NCBI RefSeq assembly: GCF_037076455.1
Contig: NZ_AP028679.1
Location: 4,415,192-4,479,191 of the forward strand
Direction: 5' to 3'
DNA from: Desulfoferula mesophila
Lineage (GTDB): Bacteria; Desulfobacterota; Desulfarculia; Desulfarculales; Desulfarculaceae
DNA: 64,000 nucleotides
The notes below the pieces were generated by a model. It was not told the origin of the DNA, searched no databases, and worked only from the letters and a program-made list of their open reading frames with translations. Position 1 is the first letter of the stretch. Every line of letters begins with the position of its first letter. Position numbers and translations under genes: made by a program. Shown in pieces: positions 43,401 to 51,972 of this stretch.

Positions 43401-43412
43401 AGGATGGTGTGA
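40407..43412 (+). CDS. purL: phosphoribosylformylglycinamidine synthase, tandem PurS-PurL fusion
   Basis: The 1001-residue enzyme converts FGAR to FGAM with ammonia from PurQ. Residues ~230-1000 are PurL, with SDHCNHNTFGG, ITGETHNSPSNMEAYGG, DNGGGGLSSSVGESARL and SGKDSMYV segments of the ATP-grasp-like AIR-synthase fold. The first ~180 residues contain two PurS-like units. One is LEIGLKPQLNDPAAAGL...LEIFTNPVTEL; the other is WVGFKPGVKDNQGDTAL...CRQLLANGLIQTWRI. PurS is normally a separate ~80-residue subunit bridging PurL and PurQ; here two copies are built in. The ATG of purQ overlaps the stop. Confidence 0.93.
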   Translation: MAQRLEIGLKPQLNDPAAAGLITKARAYLGLALEKVRVLKVLTFDTKLDAAQLERARLEIFTNPVTELSSFSPLAGQVLPGFHWALWVGFKPGVKDNQGDTALEAMADALGARFGKDEAVYFSRLYLIEAPKLDAEGAEAVCRQLLANGLIQTWRIIPRGQWDPEEGVGVTIPKVRLARRPAFKSLAIGSDQELMQLSAERDLFLNPADVPVIRAYFNDPKVRKQRKAVGLGDPTDVELEYVSQARSDHCNHNTFGGRYLYQDLVSGERREVANLFKETIKAPTEQLAAAKDWVVSVLWDNAGVAKLDETNNYVITGETHNSPSNMEAYGGAITGIVGVYRDPMGTGKGAKLVAGLWGFCVAPRDYDGELTPALHPRRLLDGIIEGVRDGGNKSGIPTASGILYFDPRYLGKCLVFVSAVGVMPAQIGGAPSEQKTTEPGQLVVMCGGRVGADGIHGVTASSAGYSENTPAGHVQIGDPYTQKKMHDFLLEARDAGLVPYITDNGGGGLSSSVGESARLSPGAEVDLKKVPLKYAGLDPWQIWVSESQERMTVAVNPADRKAFMALADKHQVEATVIGAFTGDGKLKLTYGDKVCCYVDVEFLEEGFPQWEFEALWTPPAARGLSEPVLKPPSNFGGLVLDLLDSPNLCSREWINRQYDHEVQGTSLVKPFVGRDQDAPSEAAVILPVLTSRAGLAMAQVLLTDYGDIDTYHMVTASVEEAMRRLVAVGGDPEQVGGVDNFCWPSIIYDPVTNPDGRYKAAQLVRACWGLKDACLALEVPLLSGKDSMYVDGTLTGIHGLSQRVSGPPTMMFTATAPVPDLGAIQTPEPKLAGDYVYLLGLTNDELGAGALYGLLGHTGLHVPQSDFAASKRLCRAVYAGLKDGLVASACVPSRGGLALALARMVLAGRLGLTVELDGAPAPEELDAMRLLFSESTGRMVVTVATQWCDEFERLLENVPWARIGQVTRKQELAVSLAGEPVLALTGAQMRRAWRRRFGRMV

Positions 43413-44257
43413 TGCCCGGCCACGACAAGGTAAGGGCCCTGGTGCTCGGCGGCTTCGGGCTCAACTGCGACAACGAGACGGCCCACGCCCTGGAGCTGGC
43501 CGGGGCGGCGGCCTCCATAGTGCACATCAGCGACCTGACCGGCACCGCCAAGCGCAAGCCTAAGGAAACCCTGGACGATTACCAGATACTCGTCTTTGAC
43601 GGTGGCTTTTCCTGGGGCGACGACCATGGGGCGGGCGTGCTTTTGGCCACCCGTTTGGGTAATCACTTGAATACCCAACTGCGCGCCTTTTTGGATCGCG
43701 GCGGCCTGGTGCTGGGCATCTGCAACGGCTTTCAGGCCCTGGTGAACCTGGGCCTGTTGCCCATGCTGCACGGCTGGGAGCGGGAAGTGGCCCTTACCGC
43801 CAACGACTGCGGCAACTTCCAGGACCGCTGGGTGGAGCTGCTGGCCCAGGAGAACAGCCCCTGCCTGTTCACCAAAGGGCTGAAGCGCCTGGACCTGCCC
43901 ATCCGCCACGGCGAGGGCAAGCTGGTCTGCGACGAGGCCACCTTGGCCAAGCTGGAAGAGTTGGGAATGGTGGCGGTGCGCTACGGCAACGGCAGCGGCA
44001 AGCCCGCGGCGGGCCGCCATCCGGCCAACCCCAACGGTTCGCTCAACGATATCGCGGGCATATGCGACCCCTCCGGCCGGGTCTTCGGCCTGATGCCCCA
44101 CCCGGAGGGCTATTACCGGGCCAGCCAGCATCCCGACTGGACCCTGCAACGGGAAAAGGCCCGCCGCCAAGGGCGGGAGCCCGATCCCCTGGGCGCGGGC
44201 CTGGGCCTGGCCATCTTCAGCAACGCCGTGGCCGCCGCCCGGGAGGCCCTGGCATGA
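43412..44257 (+). CDS. purQ: phosphoribosylformylglycinamidine synthase, glutaminase subunit
   Basis: The 281-residue class I glutamine amidotransferase has the nucleophile Cys in LGICNGFQALVNLGLLP and the C-terminal His-Glu pair in GLMPHPEGYYR. It supplies ammonia to PurL. It is somewhat longer than the short PurQ of Bacillus, with internal insertions (RYGNGSGKPAAGRHPANPNGS). The start at 43412 uses GGGAGGA and shares its A with the purL TGA. Its own TGA overlaps the next ATG. Confidence 0.93.
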   Translation: MPGHDKVRALVLGGFGLNCDNETAHALELAGAAASIVHISDLTGTAKRKPKETLDDYQILVFDGGFSWGDDHGAGVLLATRLGNHLNTQLRAFLDRGGLVLGICNGFQALVNLGLLPMLHGWEREVALTANDCGNFQDRWVELLAQENSPCLFTKGLKRLDLPIRHGEGKLVCDEATLAKLEELGMVAVRYGNGSGKPAAGRHPANPNGSLNDIAGICDPSGRVFGLMPHPEGYYRASQHPDWTLQREKARRQGREPDPLGAGLGLAIFSNAVAAAREALA

Positions 44258-45366
44258 GCCCCGCCTCCCCCGAACTGGCCTCCCTGCAACCGGGCCAGGC
44301 GCTGGACGGCAGCTATCTGCTGGTGCGCGCCTCCCTGGGCACCACCAAGAACGGCAAGCCTTACGGCATGTTGCGTCTGGGCGACCGCAGCGGGGAGATG
44401 GAGGGCCGCCTGTGGGACCAGGCCGAAGAACTGCTGGCCCCCCTGGCGCCGGGCATGGTGGTCAAGGCCAGCGGCCGGGTGGACGCCTACCAGGGCAAGA
44501 CCCAGGTGGTGGTGCAGGGCCTGGAGCACGACCCCACGGTCGATCCCGGCGCCTTTTTGCCCGCCAGCCCCATCCCCTTGGAGGAGCTACAGGCCGGGCT
44601 GGCCCAGGCCCTGGCCTGGGTGAGCCAGCCGGACCTAAAGCAAATACTGGAAGCTTTTTTCGTGGAGGACGCCGAGTTCGCCGCCGCCTTCGCCCTGGCC
44701 CCGGCGGCCAAGGGGGCCCACCACGCCTATGTGCACGGTTTGCTTGAGCATACGGTGAGCACCGCCCGCTCGGCCCACGCCGTGGCGGCTCTGTACCCCA
44801 GCGACCTGGAGCCCCAGGTGCTCATCGCCGGGGCCCTGCTGCACGATGTGGGCAAGGTGGCCGAGCTGACCTTGGGCCCGCCCATCGACTACACCGACCA
44901 GGGCCGCCTGGAGGGCCACCTGGTGCTGGGGCTTCGCATGCTGGAGGCCAAGCTGGCCGCCTTGCCGGACTTCCCCGCCAACCTGGCCGAGCACCTCCGG
45001 CACATGATCATCAGCCATCACGGGGCCTACGAGTTCGGCAGCCCACGCAAGCCCAAGACCGCCGAGGCCCTGGTGCTCAACTTCATCGACGACCTGGACG
45101 CCAAGATGGCCATGGCCGCCGCCGCCCGCCGCGAGGCCGGGCCGGGCCACTGGAGCCAATACCACCGTCTGCTGGAGCGCTTTCTCTACACCGGTCCCGG
45201 CCCCCTGGAGGGCCTGGAGCCCGGCGACGAGGTGGCGCCGGCGGCCGAAAGCCCGGCCCCGGCCGAGCCCGAGGCGGCCGCCCGGCCGGCCAAGCGCAAG
45301 AAGCGCCCCGAGCCGCCCGAGGAAACCACCCCGGACCTCTTTGGCACCGGGGGGGGAGAGGGCTAG
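44254..45366 (+). CDS. YhaM-type 3'-5' exoribonuclease (OB-fold + HD domain)
   Basis: The 370-residue protein begins at ATG 44254, overlapping purQ by four bases. An OB-fold occupies residues ~15-95 (YLLVRASLGTTKNGKPYGML). An HD domain follows with AYVHGLLEHTVS and the metal pair in GALLHDVGK, then MIISHHGAYEFGSPRKPKTAEA, as in YhaM/CBF1-type nucleases. The last ~60 residues are Pro/Glu/Ala-rich and probably disordered (PAPAEPEAAARPAKRKK). It trims RNA, and possibly single-stranded DNA, 3' ends. Confidence 0.85.
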   Translation: MSPASPELASLQPGQALDGSYLLVRASLGTTKNGKPYGMLRLGDRSGEMEGRLWDQAEELLAPLAPGMVVKASGRVDAYQGKTQVVVQGLEHDPTVDPGAFLPASPIPLEELQAGLAQALAWVSQPDLKQILEAFFVEDAEFAAAFALAPAAKGAHHAYVHGLLEHTVSTARSAHAVAALYPSDLEPQVLIAGALLHDVGKVAELTLGPPIDYTDQGRLEGHLVLGLRMLEAKLAALPDFPANLAEHLRHMIISHHGAYEFGSPRKPKTAEALVLNFIDDLDAKMAMAAAARREAGPGHWSQYHRLLERFLYTGPGPLEGLEPGDEVAPAAESPAPAEPEAAARPAKRKKRPEPPEETTPDLFGTGGGEG

Positions 45367-46044
45367 ATGGGTCCCGAGGCGATCAAAACCAGGCCGCCCT
45401 TCATCACCCTGGAGGGCGGCGAGGGCGCGGGCAAGAGCACCCAGCAGCACATGCTGGTGCGCCGGGCGCGGGGCCTGGGCCTAACGGTTACCAGCACCCG
45501 CGAGCCGGGGGCCACCCTCTTGGGGGCCGCGGTGCGCGAGCTACTCACCGCGCCGGGCAAGGACCACCCCGGCCGGCGCTCGGAGCTGTTTTTGTATCTG
45601 GCCGACCGGGCCCAACACGTGGAGCGGGTTATCGCCCCGGCCCTGGGCGAGGGCCAGGTGGTGATCTGCGACCGTTTCGCCGACTCCAGCGAGGTGTACC
45701 AGGGCCGGGCGCGGGGCCTGGGGGCGGACTGGGTGCGCACCCTTAACCGCTGGGCCTGCGGCGAGGTGTGGCCCGACCTCACCATCCTGCTGGACCTGGA
45801 GCCGGGGGCCGGGCTGGGGCGGGTGAACCAGCGCCAGGGGCGGCTGGGGCTAACCCCCGACCGCCTGGAAAACGAAGGCTTGGAGTTTCACCAAAAGGTG
45901 CGCCAGGGATTTTTGGACCAGGCGGCGGAAGAACCGCAGCGCATCAAGGTGGTGGACGCCTCCCAAGCCCAGGAGGAGGTGGCAGGCGCCGTATGGGCCC
46001 TGGCCGAACCTTTGCTAAAGGAGTTCAAACGCCTGGCGGCGTAG
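45367..46044 (+). CDS. tmk: thymidylate kinase
   Basis: The 225-residue enzyme phosphorylates dTMP. It has the P-loop ITLEGGEGAGKSTQ, the TREPGATLLG segment, the CDRFADSSEVYQG (DRx) motif and a lid region (GRLGLTPDRLENEG). It begins directly after the stop of the YhaM-like gene. tmk followed by holB is a common bacterial pair. Confidence 0.95.
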   Translation: MGPEAIKTRPPFITLEGGEGAGKSTQQHMLVRRARGLGLTVTSTREPGATLLGAAVRELLTAPGKDHPGRRSELFLYLADRAQHVERVIAPALGEGQVVICDRFADSSEVYQGRARGLGADWVRTLNRWACGEVWPDLTILLDLEPGAGLGRVNQRQGRLGLTPDRLENEGLEFHQKVRQGFLDQAAEEPQRIKVVDASQAQEEVAGAVWALAEPLLKEFKRLAA

Positions 46045-46050
46045 GCAATC

Positions 46051-47046
46051 ATGAAGCTTACCGGGGTCATAGGCCAGCGCCGGGCGCTGTCCCAACTGCA
46101 AGGCGAGCTGGAGGCCCAGCGCCTGGCCCACGCCTACATGTTCGTGGGGCCCGGCGGCGTGGGCCGTGCCACCACCGCCCAGGCCCTGTTCGCGGCCATG
46201 AACTGCGCCGAGCCCACCCCGGAGGGGCCCTGCGGCCATTGCGGGCCCTGCCACCGCCTGGCCGCCGGAACCCACGAGGACTTTTTGGTGGTGGCCCCGC
46301 CCAGCCAGGCCCGCTCCAGCCAGATCAAGGTGGAGGCGGTGCGCGAGGCCATCCGGGCCACCGGGTTCGCCCCCTTTGGCGGGGGCAAACGCCTGATCCT
46401 GATCAAGCAGGCCGGGCACCTCAACCCGGCCAGCGCCAACGCGCTGCTCAAGACCCTGGAGGAGCCGCCGCCAAACAACATCCTGGTGCTCACGGTGAGC
46501 GACGCCAAGGAGCTGTTGCCCACCCTGGTCAGCCGCTGCCGCAAGGTGAACTTCCTGCCGCTCACGGCCGAGGAGATCGCCGCCGAGCTGGTGCGCCGGG
46601 GCCAGGACGAGACCGACGCCCGGCTGAAATCGGGCCTGGCCGGGGGCAGCCTGGGGCGGGCCCTGGAGATGGATACCGAGGCCCTGCGCCGAGACCTGGC
46701 GCGGCTCATCGACCAGCTGGGCGCCGGGGGCCAGGCCCTGGAGGACTGGGGCTTTGCCGAGGAGCTGGTGGGGGCCCACCGGGGCAGCGGGGGCATCGAC
46801 CGCGAGGGCATCAGCCAGGCTTTGGACCTGCTGGCCCTGTATTTTCGCGACGCGGCGGTGAGCGCCGCCGGGCGGGACGGCCTGACCTGGCTGCCCGGCC
46901 GCCCCGCGTCTTTGGATATTGAGAGCGCTTGCCGGGCCTTTGCCCGGGTGCGGCGCGCCCAGGGACAAATCCTGGGCAACGCGGCCCCGGAGCTGGCCCT
47001 GGTGGTGCTCTTGGCCGGGCTAAAGGAGGCCCCAACGCATGCCTAA
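46051..47046 (+). CDS. holB: DNA polymerase III delta' subunit
   Basis: The 331-residue clamp-loader subunit has the AAA+ fold with GPGGVGRATTA in the Walker A position (Arg replaces the usual Lys). It has a four-Cys zinc module (NCAEPTPEGPCGHCGPCHRL), ANALLKTLEEPPPNNILVL and the SRCRKVNF sensor segment. Loss of the Walker Lys agrees with delta' not needing ATP hydrolysis, as in E. coli. It follows tmk by six bases and overlaps ricT by eight. Confidence 0.93.
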   Translation: MKLTGVIGQRRALSQLQGELEAQRLAHAYMFVGPGGVGRATTAQALFAAMNCAEPTPEGPCGHCGPCHRLAAGTHEDFLVVAPPSQARSSQIKVEAVREAIRATGFAPFGGGKRLILIKQAGHLNPASANALLKTLEEPPPNNILVLTVSDAKELLPTLVSRCRKVNFLPLTAEEIAAELVRRGQDETDARLKSGLAGGSLGRALEMDTEALRRDLARLIDQLGAGGQALEDWGFAEELVGAHRGSGGIDREGISQALDLLALYFRDAAVSAAGRDGLTWLPGRPASLDIESACRAFARVRRAQGQILGNAAPELALVVLLAGLKEAPTHA

Positions 47047-48046
47047 GGTAGTGGGAGTCCGCTTTTCCCGCGGCAGCAAGATATATGACTTCGACGCCGG
47101 CCTGTTCGTGCTCAAGCCAGGCGATTTCGTCATCGTGGACACCGAAAACGGCCAAGCCCTGGGCGAGGTGACCCGGGGGCCGCGGCCGGCTCCCGAGCCC
47201 CAGTCGACCGAGGACGGCGAGGCGCCACAGCTCAAGCAGGTGTTTCGCCTGGCCACCCCGGAAGACCTGGAGCATCAGGCCCAGAACACGGAGATGGAAA
47301 AGGAAGCCTACCGCTTTTGCCAGGAGCGCATCGCCGCGCGCAAGCTGGACATGAACTTGGTCAAGGTGGAGTGCCTTTTCGACCGCTCCAAGATGATCTT
47401 TTTCTTCACCGCCGAGGGACGCCTGGACTTCCGCGAGCTGGTGCGCGACATGGTGGGACGCCTGCGCACCAGGGTGGAGATGCGCCAGATCGGAGTGCGC
47501 CACGAGGCCAAGCTCCTGGGCGGACTGGGCTCCTGCGGCCGGGAGATCTGCTGCGCCACCTTCCTCAAGGACTTCGAGCCGGTGAGCGTGAAGATGGCCA
47601 AGGAGCAGAACCTCTCGCTGAACCCCACCAAGATCAGCGGGCTCTGCGGCCGCCTGATGTGTTGCCTCACCTACGAGTTCGAGACCTACCGCTCGCTCAA
47701 GAAGGACCTGCCCAAGCTGGGCAAGCGCCTGGTTCTGGCCGACGGCCGCGAAGCCAAGGTGATCCGCCAGAACGTCCTGGAAAAACGGGTCACCCTCTAT
47801 GTCCCCGGCGAGGGCGAGGTGACCGTGGACCCCGAGGAGCTGGCCCAGATGTTGACCGAGCCCGAGGGTCAGGGCGCCGCTGTGGCCAAGCAAAACGGTA
47901 ACAACCAAGGCAAGCCGGAGGCTTCCGGCCCCAAGAAAAACGATTCGCCGCAAAAAGACAACCCCGAGGCCAAGGGCGGCAAACCCGCCTCTTCCCGCCG
48001 GCGGCGACCGCGCCGCCGGGGTAAAAAGGGACCCGAAAAGTCATGA
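47039..48046 (+). CDS. ricT: RicT/YaaT (PSP1 domain) regulatory protein
   Basis: The 335-residue protein has the PSP1 core with conserved cysteines in GGLGSCGREICCATFL and SGLCGRLMCCLTYEFETY. These coordinate Fe-S clusters in the Bacillus RicAFT complex, which assists RNase Y and Spo0A-related processes. The last ~75 residues form a basic, Lys/Arg/Pro-rich tail (SSRRRRPRRRGKKG) that may bind RNA. The holB-ricT-metG order is common in bacteria. It overlaps both neighbours. Confidence 0.9.
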   Translation: MPKVVGVRFSRGSKIYDFDAGLFVLKPGDFVIVDTENGQALGEVTRGPRPAPEPQSTEDGEAPQLKQVFRLATPEDLEHQAQNTEMEKEAYRFCQERIAARKLDMNLVKVECLFDRSKMIFFFTAEGRLDFRELVRDMVGRLRTRVEMRQIGVRHEAKLLGGLGSCGREICCATFLKDFEPVSVKMAKEQNLSLNPTKISGLCGRLMCCLTYEFETYRSLKKDLPKLGKRLVLADGREAKVIRQNVLEKRVTLYVPGEGEVTVDPEELAQMLTEPEGQGAAVAKQNGNNQGKPEASGPKKNDSPQKDNPEAKGGKPASSRRRRPRRRGKKGPEKS

Positions 48047-50007
48047 GCCAACCGTTTTACATAACCACCCCCATTTACTACGTGAACGCGGAGCCCCACC
48101 TGGGCCACGCCTACACCACCATCGTGGCCGACGTGGCCTCGCGCTTTCACCGCCTGGCCGGGGACGAGGTGCGCTTCCAGACCGGCACCGACGAGCACGG
48201 CGACAAGATCGCCCAGGCCGCCGCCAAGCAGGGGGTGACCCCGCAGCAGTACGCCGACCAGATCAGCGGCAAGTTCCGCCATCTGTGGCCCGAGCTGCAC
48301 ATATCCAACGACAAGTTCATCCGCACCACCGACCCGGACCACAAGAAGGTGGTCACCAGCATCCTGCAAAAGGTCTACGACGCGGGCGACATCTACTTCG
48401 CCAAGTACGGCGGTCATTACTGCGTGGGTTGCGAGCGCTTTCTCACCGAGCACGAGCTGGTGGACGGCAAATGCCCGGACCACGGCACGGTGCCGGTGTA
48501 TCAGGAAGAGGAAAACTACTTCTTCCGCATGAGCAACTACACCGAGCAGCTCAAGGCCCACATCGAGGCCAACCCGGATTTCATAAGGCCCGAGCGCTAC
48601 AAGAACGAAGTGCTCTCCATGCTGGAGCAGGGGCTGGAGGATCTGTGCATCAGCCGCCCCAAGAGCCGCCTAACCTGGGGCATCGACCTGCCCTTTGACC
48701 CCGAATACGTCACCTACGTGTGGTTCGACGCGCTCATCAACTACCTCACCGGCCTGGGCTGGCCCGAGGGCGACAACCTGGCCAAGTTCTGGCCCGGGGC
48801 CCAGCACCTCATCGCCAAGGACATCCTCAAACCCCACGCCATCTTCTGGCCCACCATGCTCATGGCTCTGGCCCGGGCCGAGGGGCGCCCGGCCCAGGAC
48901 TACCTGTACCAGCACCTGAACGTGCACGGCTATTGGAACGTGGAACAGGCCAAGATGTCCAAGAGCCTGGGCAACGTGGTGCGCCCCCTGGAGCTGGCCG
49001 AGATCTACGGGGTGGAGGCCTTCCGCTATTTCCTGCTGCGCGACATGTCCTTCGGCCTGGACTCCAGCTTCAGCGAGCAGGCCCTGGTGGAGCGCTACAA
49101 TTCCGATTTGGCCAACGACCTGGGCAACCTGTTCTCCCGCGTGCTGAACATGCTGCACAAGTACCGCGAGGGGGTGGTGCCCCGGCCCGGCCCCGAGCAG
49201 CCCGAGGACGCCGAGCTGGCCAAGCTGGGCGAGGCGGTGCTCGATGAATATTGGCGGGAAAACCAGCGCTTCGCCTTCCACAAGGCCCTGGCCTCCGTGT
49301 GGAGCCTCATCGGCGCGGCCAACAAATACGTGGTGGTCAGCGAGCCCTGGGCCCTGGCCAAGGACCCGGAGCTGGCCCCCCGCCTGGACCGGGTGCTGCA
49401 CGATTTGTGTCAGCTGTTGGCCAAAGTGGCGGTGATGATCCGCCCGGTGATGCCGCTGACCGCCGAGAAGATGGCCGGTGTGTTGGGCCTGGGCCGGGTG
49501 GAGGCGGGCATGCTGCTCAGCATGCGCCAGGAGGGCGACCTGCTCACCCCGGGCACCCAGACCCACCAGCCGCCCGCCCTGTTCCCGCGCATCGATACCA
49601 AGAAGGTGCAGGCCAAGGCGGCCAAGGCCGAGCAAAAGGCCGAGACCAAGCCCGAGCCGCCCAAGCCCGCCGAGGAGACCGAGCAGATAAGCATCGAGCA
49701 GTTCGGCCAGGTGAAGCTCAAGGTGGCCACGGTGCTCATGGCCGAGCGCATCCCCAAGGCGGACAAGATTCTCAAGCTGACCCTGGACGCGGGCGAGGAG
49801 GAGCCCCGCACCGTGGTGGCCGGGGTGGCCCAGCACTACGCCCCCGAGGAACTGGTAGGATTGCAGGTGGTGATCGTGGCCAACCTCAAGCCGGCCAAGC
49901 TCAGGGGCATCACCAGCCAGGGCATGGTCCTGGCCGCGGTGGGGACGGACGGCCTGTGCGTGGTTTCGCCCCGCAAGCCCACCCCGCCGGGCAGCCCGGT
50001 GCGCTAG
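48043..50007 (+). CDS. metG: methionyl-tRNA synthetase with C-terminal tRNA-binding domain
   Basis: The 654-residue class I synthetase has the HIGH-like HLGHAYTT, a zinc module (CVGCERFLTEHELVDGKC) and KMSKS in QAKMSKSLGN. A linker rich in Lys/Glu/Pro (~525-545) leads to an EMAP/Trbp111-type OB domain (EQFGQVKLKVATVLMAERI to SQGMVLAAVG) that dimerises and binds tRNA. It overlaps ricT by four bases. Confidence 0.96.
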   Translation: MSQPFYITTPIYYVNAEPHLGHAYTTIVADVASRFHRLAGDEVRFQTGTDEHGDKIAQAAAKQGVTPQQYADQISGKFRHLWPELHISNDKFIRTTDPDHKKVVTSILQKVYDAGDIYFAKYGGHYCVGCERFLTEHELVDGKCPDHGTVPVYQEEENYFFRMSNYTEQLKAHIEANPDFIRPERYKNEVLSMLEQGLEDLCISRPKSRLTWGIDLPFDPEYVTYVWFDALINYLTGLGWPEGDNLAKFWPGAQHLIAKDILKPHAIFWPTMLMALARAEGRPAQDYLYQHLNVHGYWNVEQAKMSKSLGNVVRPLELAEIYGVEAFRYFLLRDMSFGLDSSFSEQALVERYNSDLANDLGNLFSRVLNMLHKYREGVVPRPGPEQPEDAELAKLGEAVLDEYWRENQRFAFHKALASVWSLIGAANKYVVVSEPWALAKDPELAPRLDRVLHDLCQLLAKVAVMIRPVMPLTAEKMAGVLGLGRVEAGMLLSMRQEGDLLTPGTQTHQPPALFPRIDTKKVQAKAAKAEQKAETKPEPPKPAEETEQISIEQFGQVKLKVATVLMAERIPKADKILKLTLDAGEEEPRTVVAGVAQHYAPEELVGLQVVIVANLKPAKLRGITSQGMVLAAVGTDGLCVVSPRKPTPPGSPVR

Positions 50008-50029
50008 CCAATGGATCGAAGGAGAACTC

Positions 50030-50464
50030 ATGCGCGCCTGTAAAAAACTTGCCGCCTGCCTGCTGATGCTAACGGCCCTGCTGGGCCTGGCCGGCGCGGC
50101 AGGCGCGGCCGGAGACACCGAAGGCGAACGGGCCCGGGAAACGGCCCTGCGCTGGCTGGAGCTTTTGGACCGGGGCGATTACGACTCCGCCTATTATGAT
50201 GCCGCCCCCTTGCTGCAACGGGCCCTCACCCTGGAAAAGTGGCGGCAGACCATGAGCGCGCTGGCCGCCAAGACAGGCCCGGCCCAGGAGCACCAATTCC
50301 TGCACGGCCGCCCGGCCCAGGATTTGCCCGGCGCGCCCAAGGGCCAGTACTACCTCTTGGTCTATAAGCCCCGCTTCGCCAAACAACCCGATCTTCTGGA
50401 GCAGGTGGCGCTCATCAAGAAGTCGGGCGGCCAATGGCGGGTGGCGGGCTATTACCTGAAGTAG
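50030..50464 (+). CDS. exported DUF4019-domain protein
   Basis: The 144-residue product has a signal peptide (MRACKKLAACLLMLTALLGL to AGAAGA) and a single DUF4019-type domain (ALRWLELLDRGDYDSAYYDAAPLL...VALIKKSGGQWRVAGYYL). The fold resembles NTF2-like or DUF3887-type helper domains. The role is unknown. It follows metG by 22 bases with GAAGGAGA before the ATG and may be read through from that operon. Confidence 0.8.
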   Translation: MRACKKLAACLLMLTALLGLAGAAGAAGDTEGERARETALRWLELLDRGDYDSAYYDAAPLLQRALTLEKWRQTMSALAAKTGPAQEHQFLHGRPAQDLPGAPKGQYYLLVYKPRFAKQPDLLEQVALIKKSGGQWRVAGYYLK

Positions 50465-50494
50465 GGCGCGGCGGCGTAGGCGGGCGCGGGGGGC

Positions 50495-50875
50495 TCAGGC
50501 CCGCAGAAAGCTCCAGGCCTCTTCCAGCTGCGCCACGTCGAAGTAGCGCTCGGTTATGCCGTGCGCGGCGTTGGCCATGATCAGGTTGTCCAGGCTCACC
50601 AGGCTGCGGGCGAAATCGCTGTCGCCCACCACCGCGATGCGCCGCAGGCTCTCGCGGTGGGCCAGGGTGCGGCGGCAATCCTCGATATAATTCTCCACCG
50701 GAACCCGGCGCAGGTTCAGGCCGTCCAGCTTCACCAGCATGTCTAGCTGACCGCCCACCCGGTCGATCCACTCCTCCAGAAGCTTCTCGAAGGCCAGGAC
50801 GTCTTTCTTGGAATAGGCCTGCAAGAGCCTTACGGCCAGGACGCGACCCCCGCTTTCCGGCATGACCTCGAACAT
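50495..50875 (-). CDS. SpoIIAA-like (STAS/SEC14-related) protein
   Basis: The 126-residue protein (SKKDVLAFEKLLEEWIDRVG, LVKLDGLNLRRV, RIAVVGDSDFARSLVSLDNLIM, ERYFDVAQLEEAWSFL) matches the SpoIIAA-like family with a STAS-type alpha/beta fold, often called lipid- or nucleotide-binding. Its role is unknown. It is a monocistronic gene convergent with the DUF4019 gene. Confidence 0.75.
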   Translation of the reverse strand: MFEVMPESGGRVLAVRLLQAYSKKDVLAFEKLLEEWIDRVGGQLDMLVKLDGLNLRRVPVENYIEDCRRTLAHRESLRRIAVVGDSDFARSLVSLDNLIMANAAHGITERYFDVAQLEEAWSFLRA

Positions 50876-50980
50876 CGGCTACCTCCCCGCCAGCGGCTTG
50901 CTGGAACCCTGAGAACAAATTCTAGCCTGAAACCGTTCCGGAGAACAGGATCGCCTCCGAAACTTAACCCGGCGACGGCC

Positions 50981-51012
50981 AAAAAAAGCCCCCGGCCCTG
51001 GGGGCCGGGGGC
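50981..51012 (-). terminator. strong intrinsic terminator after the TraT-like gene
   Basis: On the minus strand a GC stem (CCCCCGGCCC pairing with GGGCCGGGGG) is followed by seven T residues (A run at 50981-50987 on the plus strand), 24 bases after the stop at 51037. Confidence 0.9.
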
Positions 51013-51036
51013 GTATCGGCCGGCGTGGGCGCCGGG

Positions 51037-51786
51037 CTACATGATGCCGGCGATGGACTGGGCGATGCCCTGGCGCAGGGCCGGGTAGGCCTCGGGCCAC
51101 TCCAGGTTGGTCTGGCGGGCGGTGGAGATGATGCGGGTCTGATACTTCTTCATGCCGGCCGTGCTGGAGGACTGCTGGCTGACCGTGGTCTGGCCGGTGC
51201 CCTGCTGCAGGTTGCTGTTGAAGTTTTGGGAGATGGCCGCCCCGCTACGCTCGGAGATCTGCAAATCGGTGATCACCGCGTAGGTGTTCACCTTGACCAT
51301 GGCCCCGGTGATCAGCTCGGCCGCGCCGCCGGCCACCGCGCCGATGGCCGCGCCCGCGGCGGCGTTGCTGCTGCCGGCGATCACCGCCCCGGCGGCCGCG
51401 CCCGCTATGGGCCCGCCAAAGCCGGCCAGCTCCGATTTTTCCAGGGCCGATTGGTCGTTGAGCCCCACGGAGAGGATGTTGGCCTGCAGCCAGTAATGGG
51501 CCTGGTTGGGGTCGTCCACTACCCGGAAGCCCTTGGCCTGCACCGCGGCCACCACGTCGGCTTGCATGTCAAACTGCTTGTCGGTGGTGTTGCGCACCTG
51601 GATATACACGGTACGCTGGGCCGGGGGCACCGGGTCCAGGAAGATGGAGGCGCTCATCTTGTTTTCCACCTTCAGATCGGCATAGCGAATGCCGGTGTAG
51701 GTGGCGGCACAGCCCGCCAAAAGGGCCACGATTCCCAGGCAGACGGCCATGGTCGCCAGGCGTCGCGATTTATTCAACATCTTCAT
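51037..51786 (-). CDS. TraT-like outer-membrane lipoprotein (complement resistance family)
   Basis: The 249-residue protein has a lipobox (VALLAGCAA), the TraT segments TGIRYADLKVENKMSASIFLDPV and RTVYIQVRNTTDKQFDMQ, a central Gly/Ala-rich hydrophobic hairpin (GPIAGAAAGAVIAG to GAAIGAVAGGAAELITGAM) and an ending QTRIISTARQTNLEWPEA. Plasmid TraT blocks redundant conjugation and complement. Chromosomal homologues occur in environmental Proteobacteria, where the role is unknown. No other conjugation gene is near. Confidence 0.88.
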   Translation of the reverse strand: MKMLNKSRRLATMAVCLGIVALLAGCAATYTGIRYADLKVENKMSASIFLDPVPPAQRTVYIQVRNTTDKQFDMQADVVAAVQAKGFRVVDDPNQAHYWLQANILSVGLNDQSALEKSELAGFGGPIAGAAAGAVIAGSSNAAAGAAIGAVAGGAAELITGAMVKVNTYAVITDLQISERSGAAISQNFNSNLQQGTGQTTVSQQSSSTAGMKKYQTRIISTARQTNLEWPEAYPALRQGIAQSIAGIM

Positions 51787-51972
51787 TCCTCCAAAAGATT
51801 GGACGGCGCGGGAAAAACTCTCCCTTGCCTCCGCGGCGGACCTCGCTTGCCGTTAAATCCAGGGTCAGGGCCCCAGGCTTTTTGAGTGGCCCTAATTATG
51901 GCTCACGCTGGCCCTAATGAAAAGGGGCTAGGCCACGGACTTTTTATTTTGGGCTAGCGCTCATAATAATTC

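Noticed and set aside
51037..51786. TraT-like gene as a sign of an integrated conjugative plasmid
   Set aside because: No other tra gene, integrase, origin or attachment site is near, composition matches the neighbours, and chromosomal TraT homologues are common.
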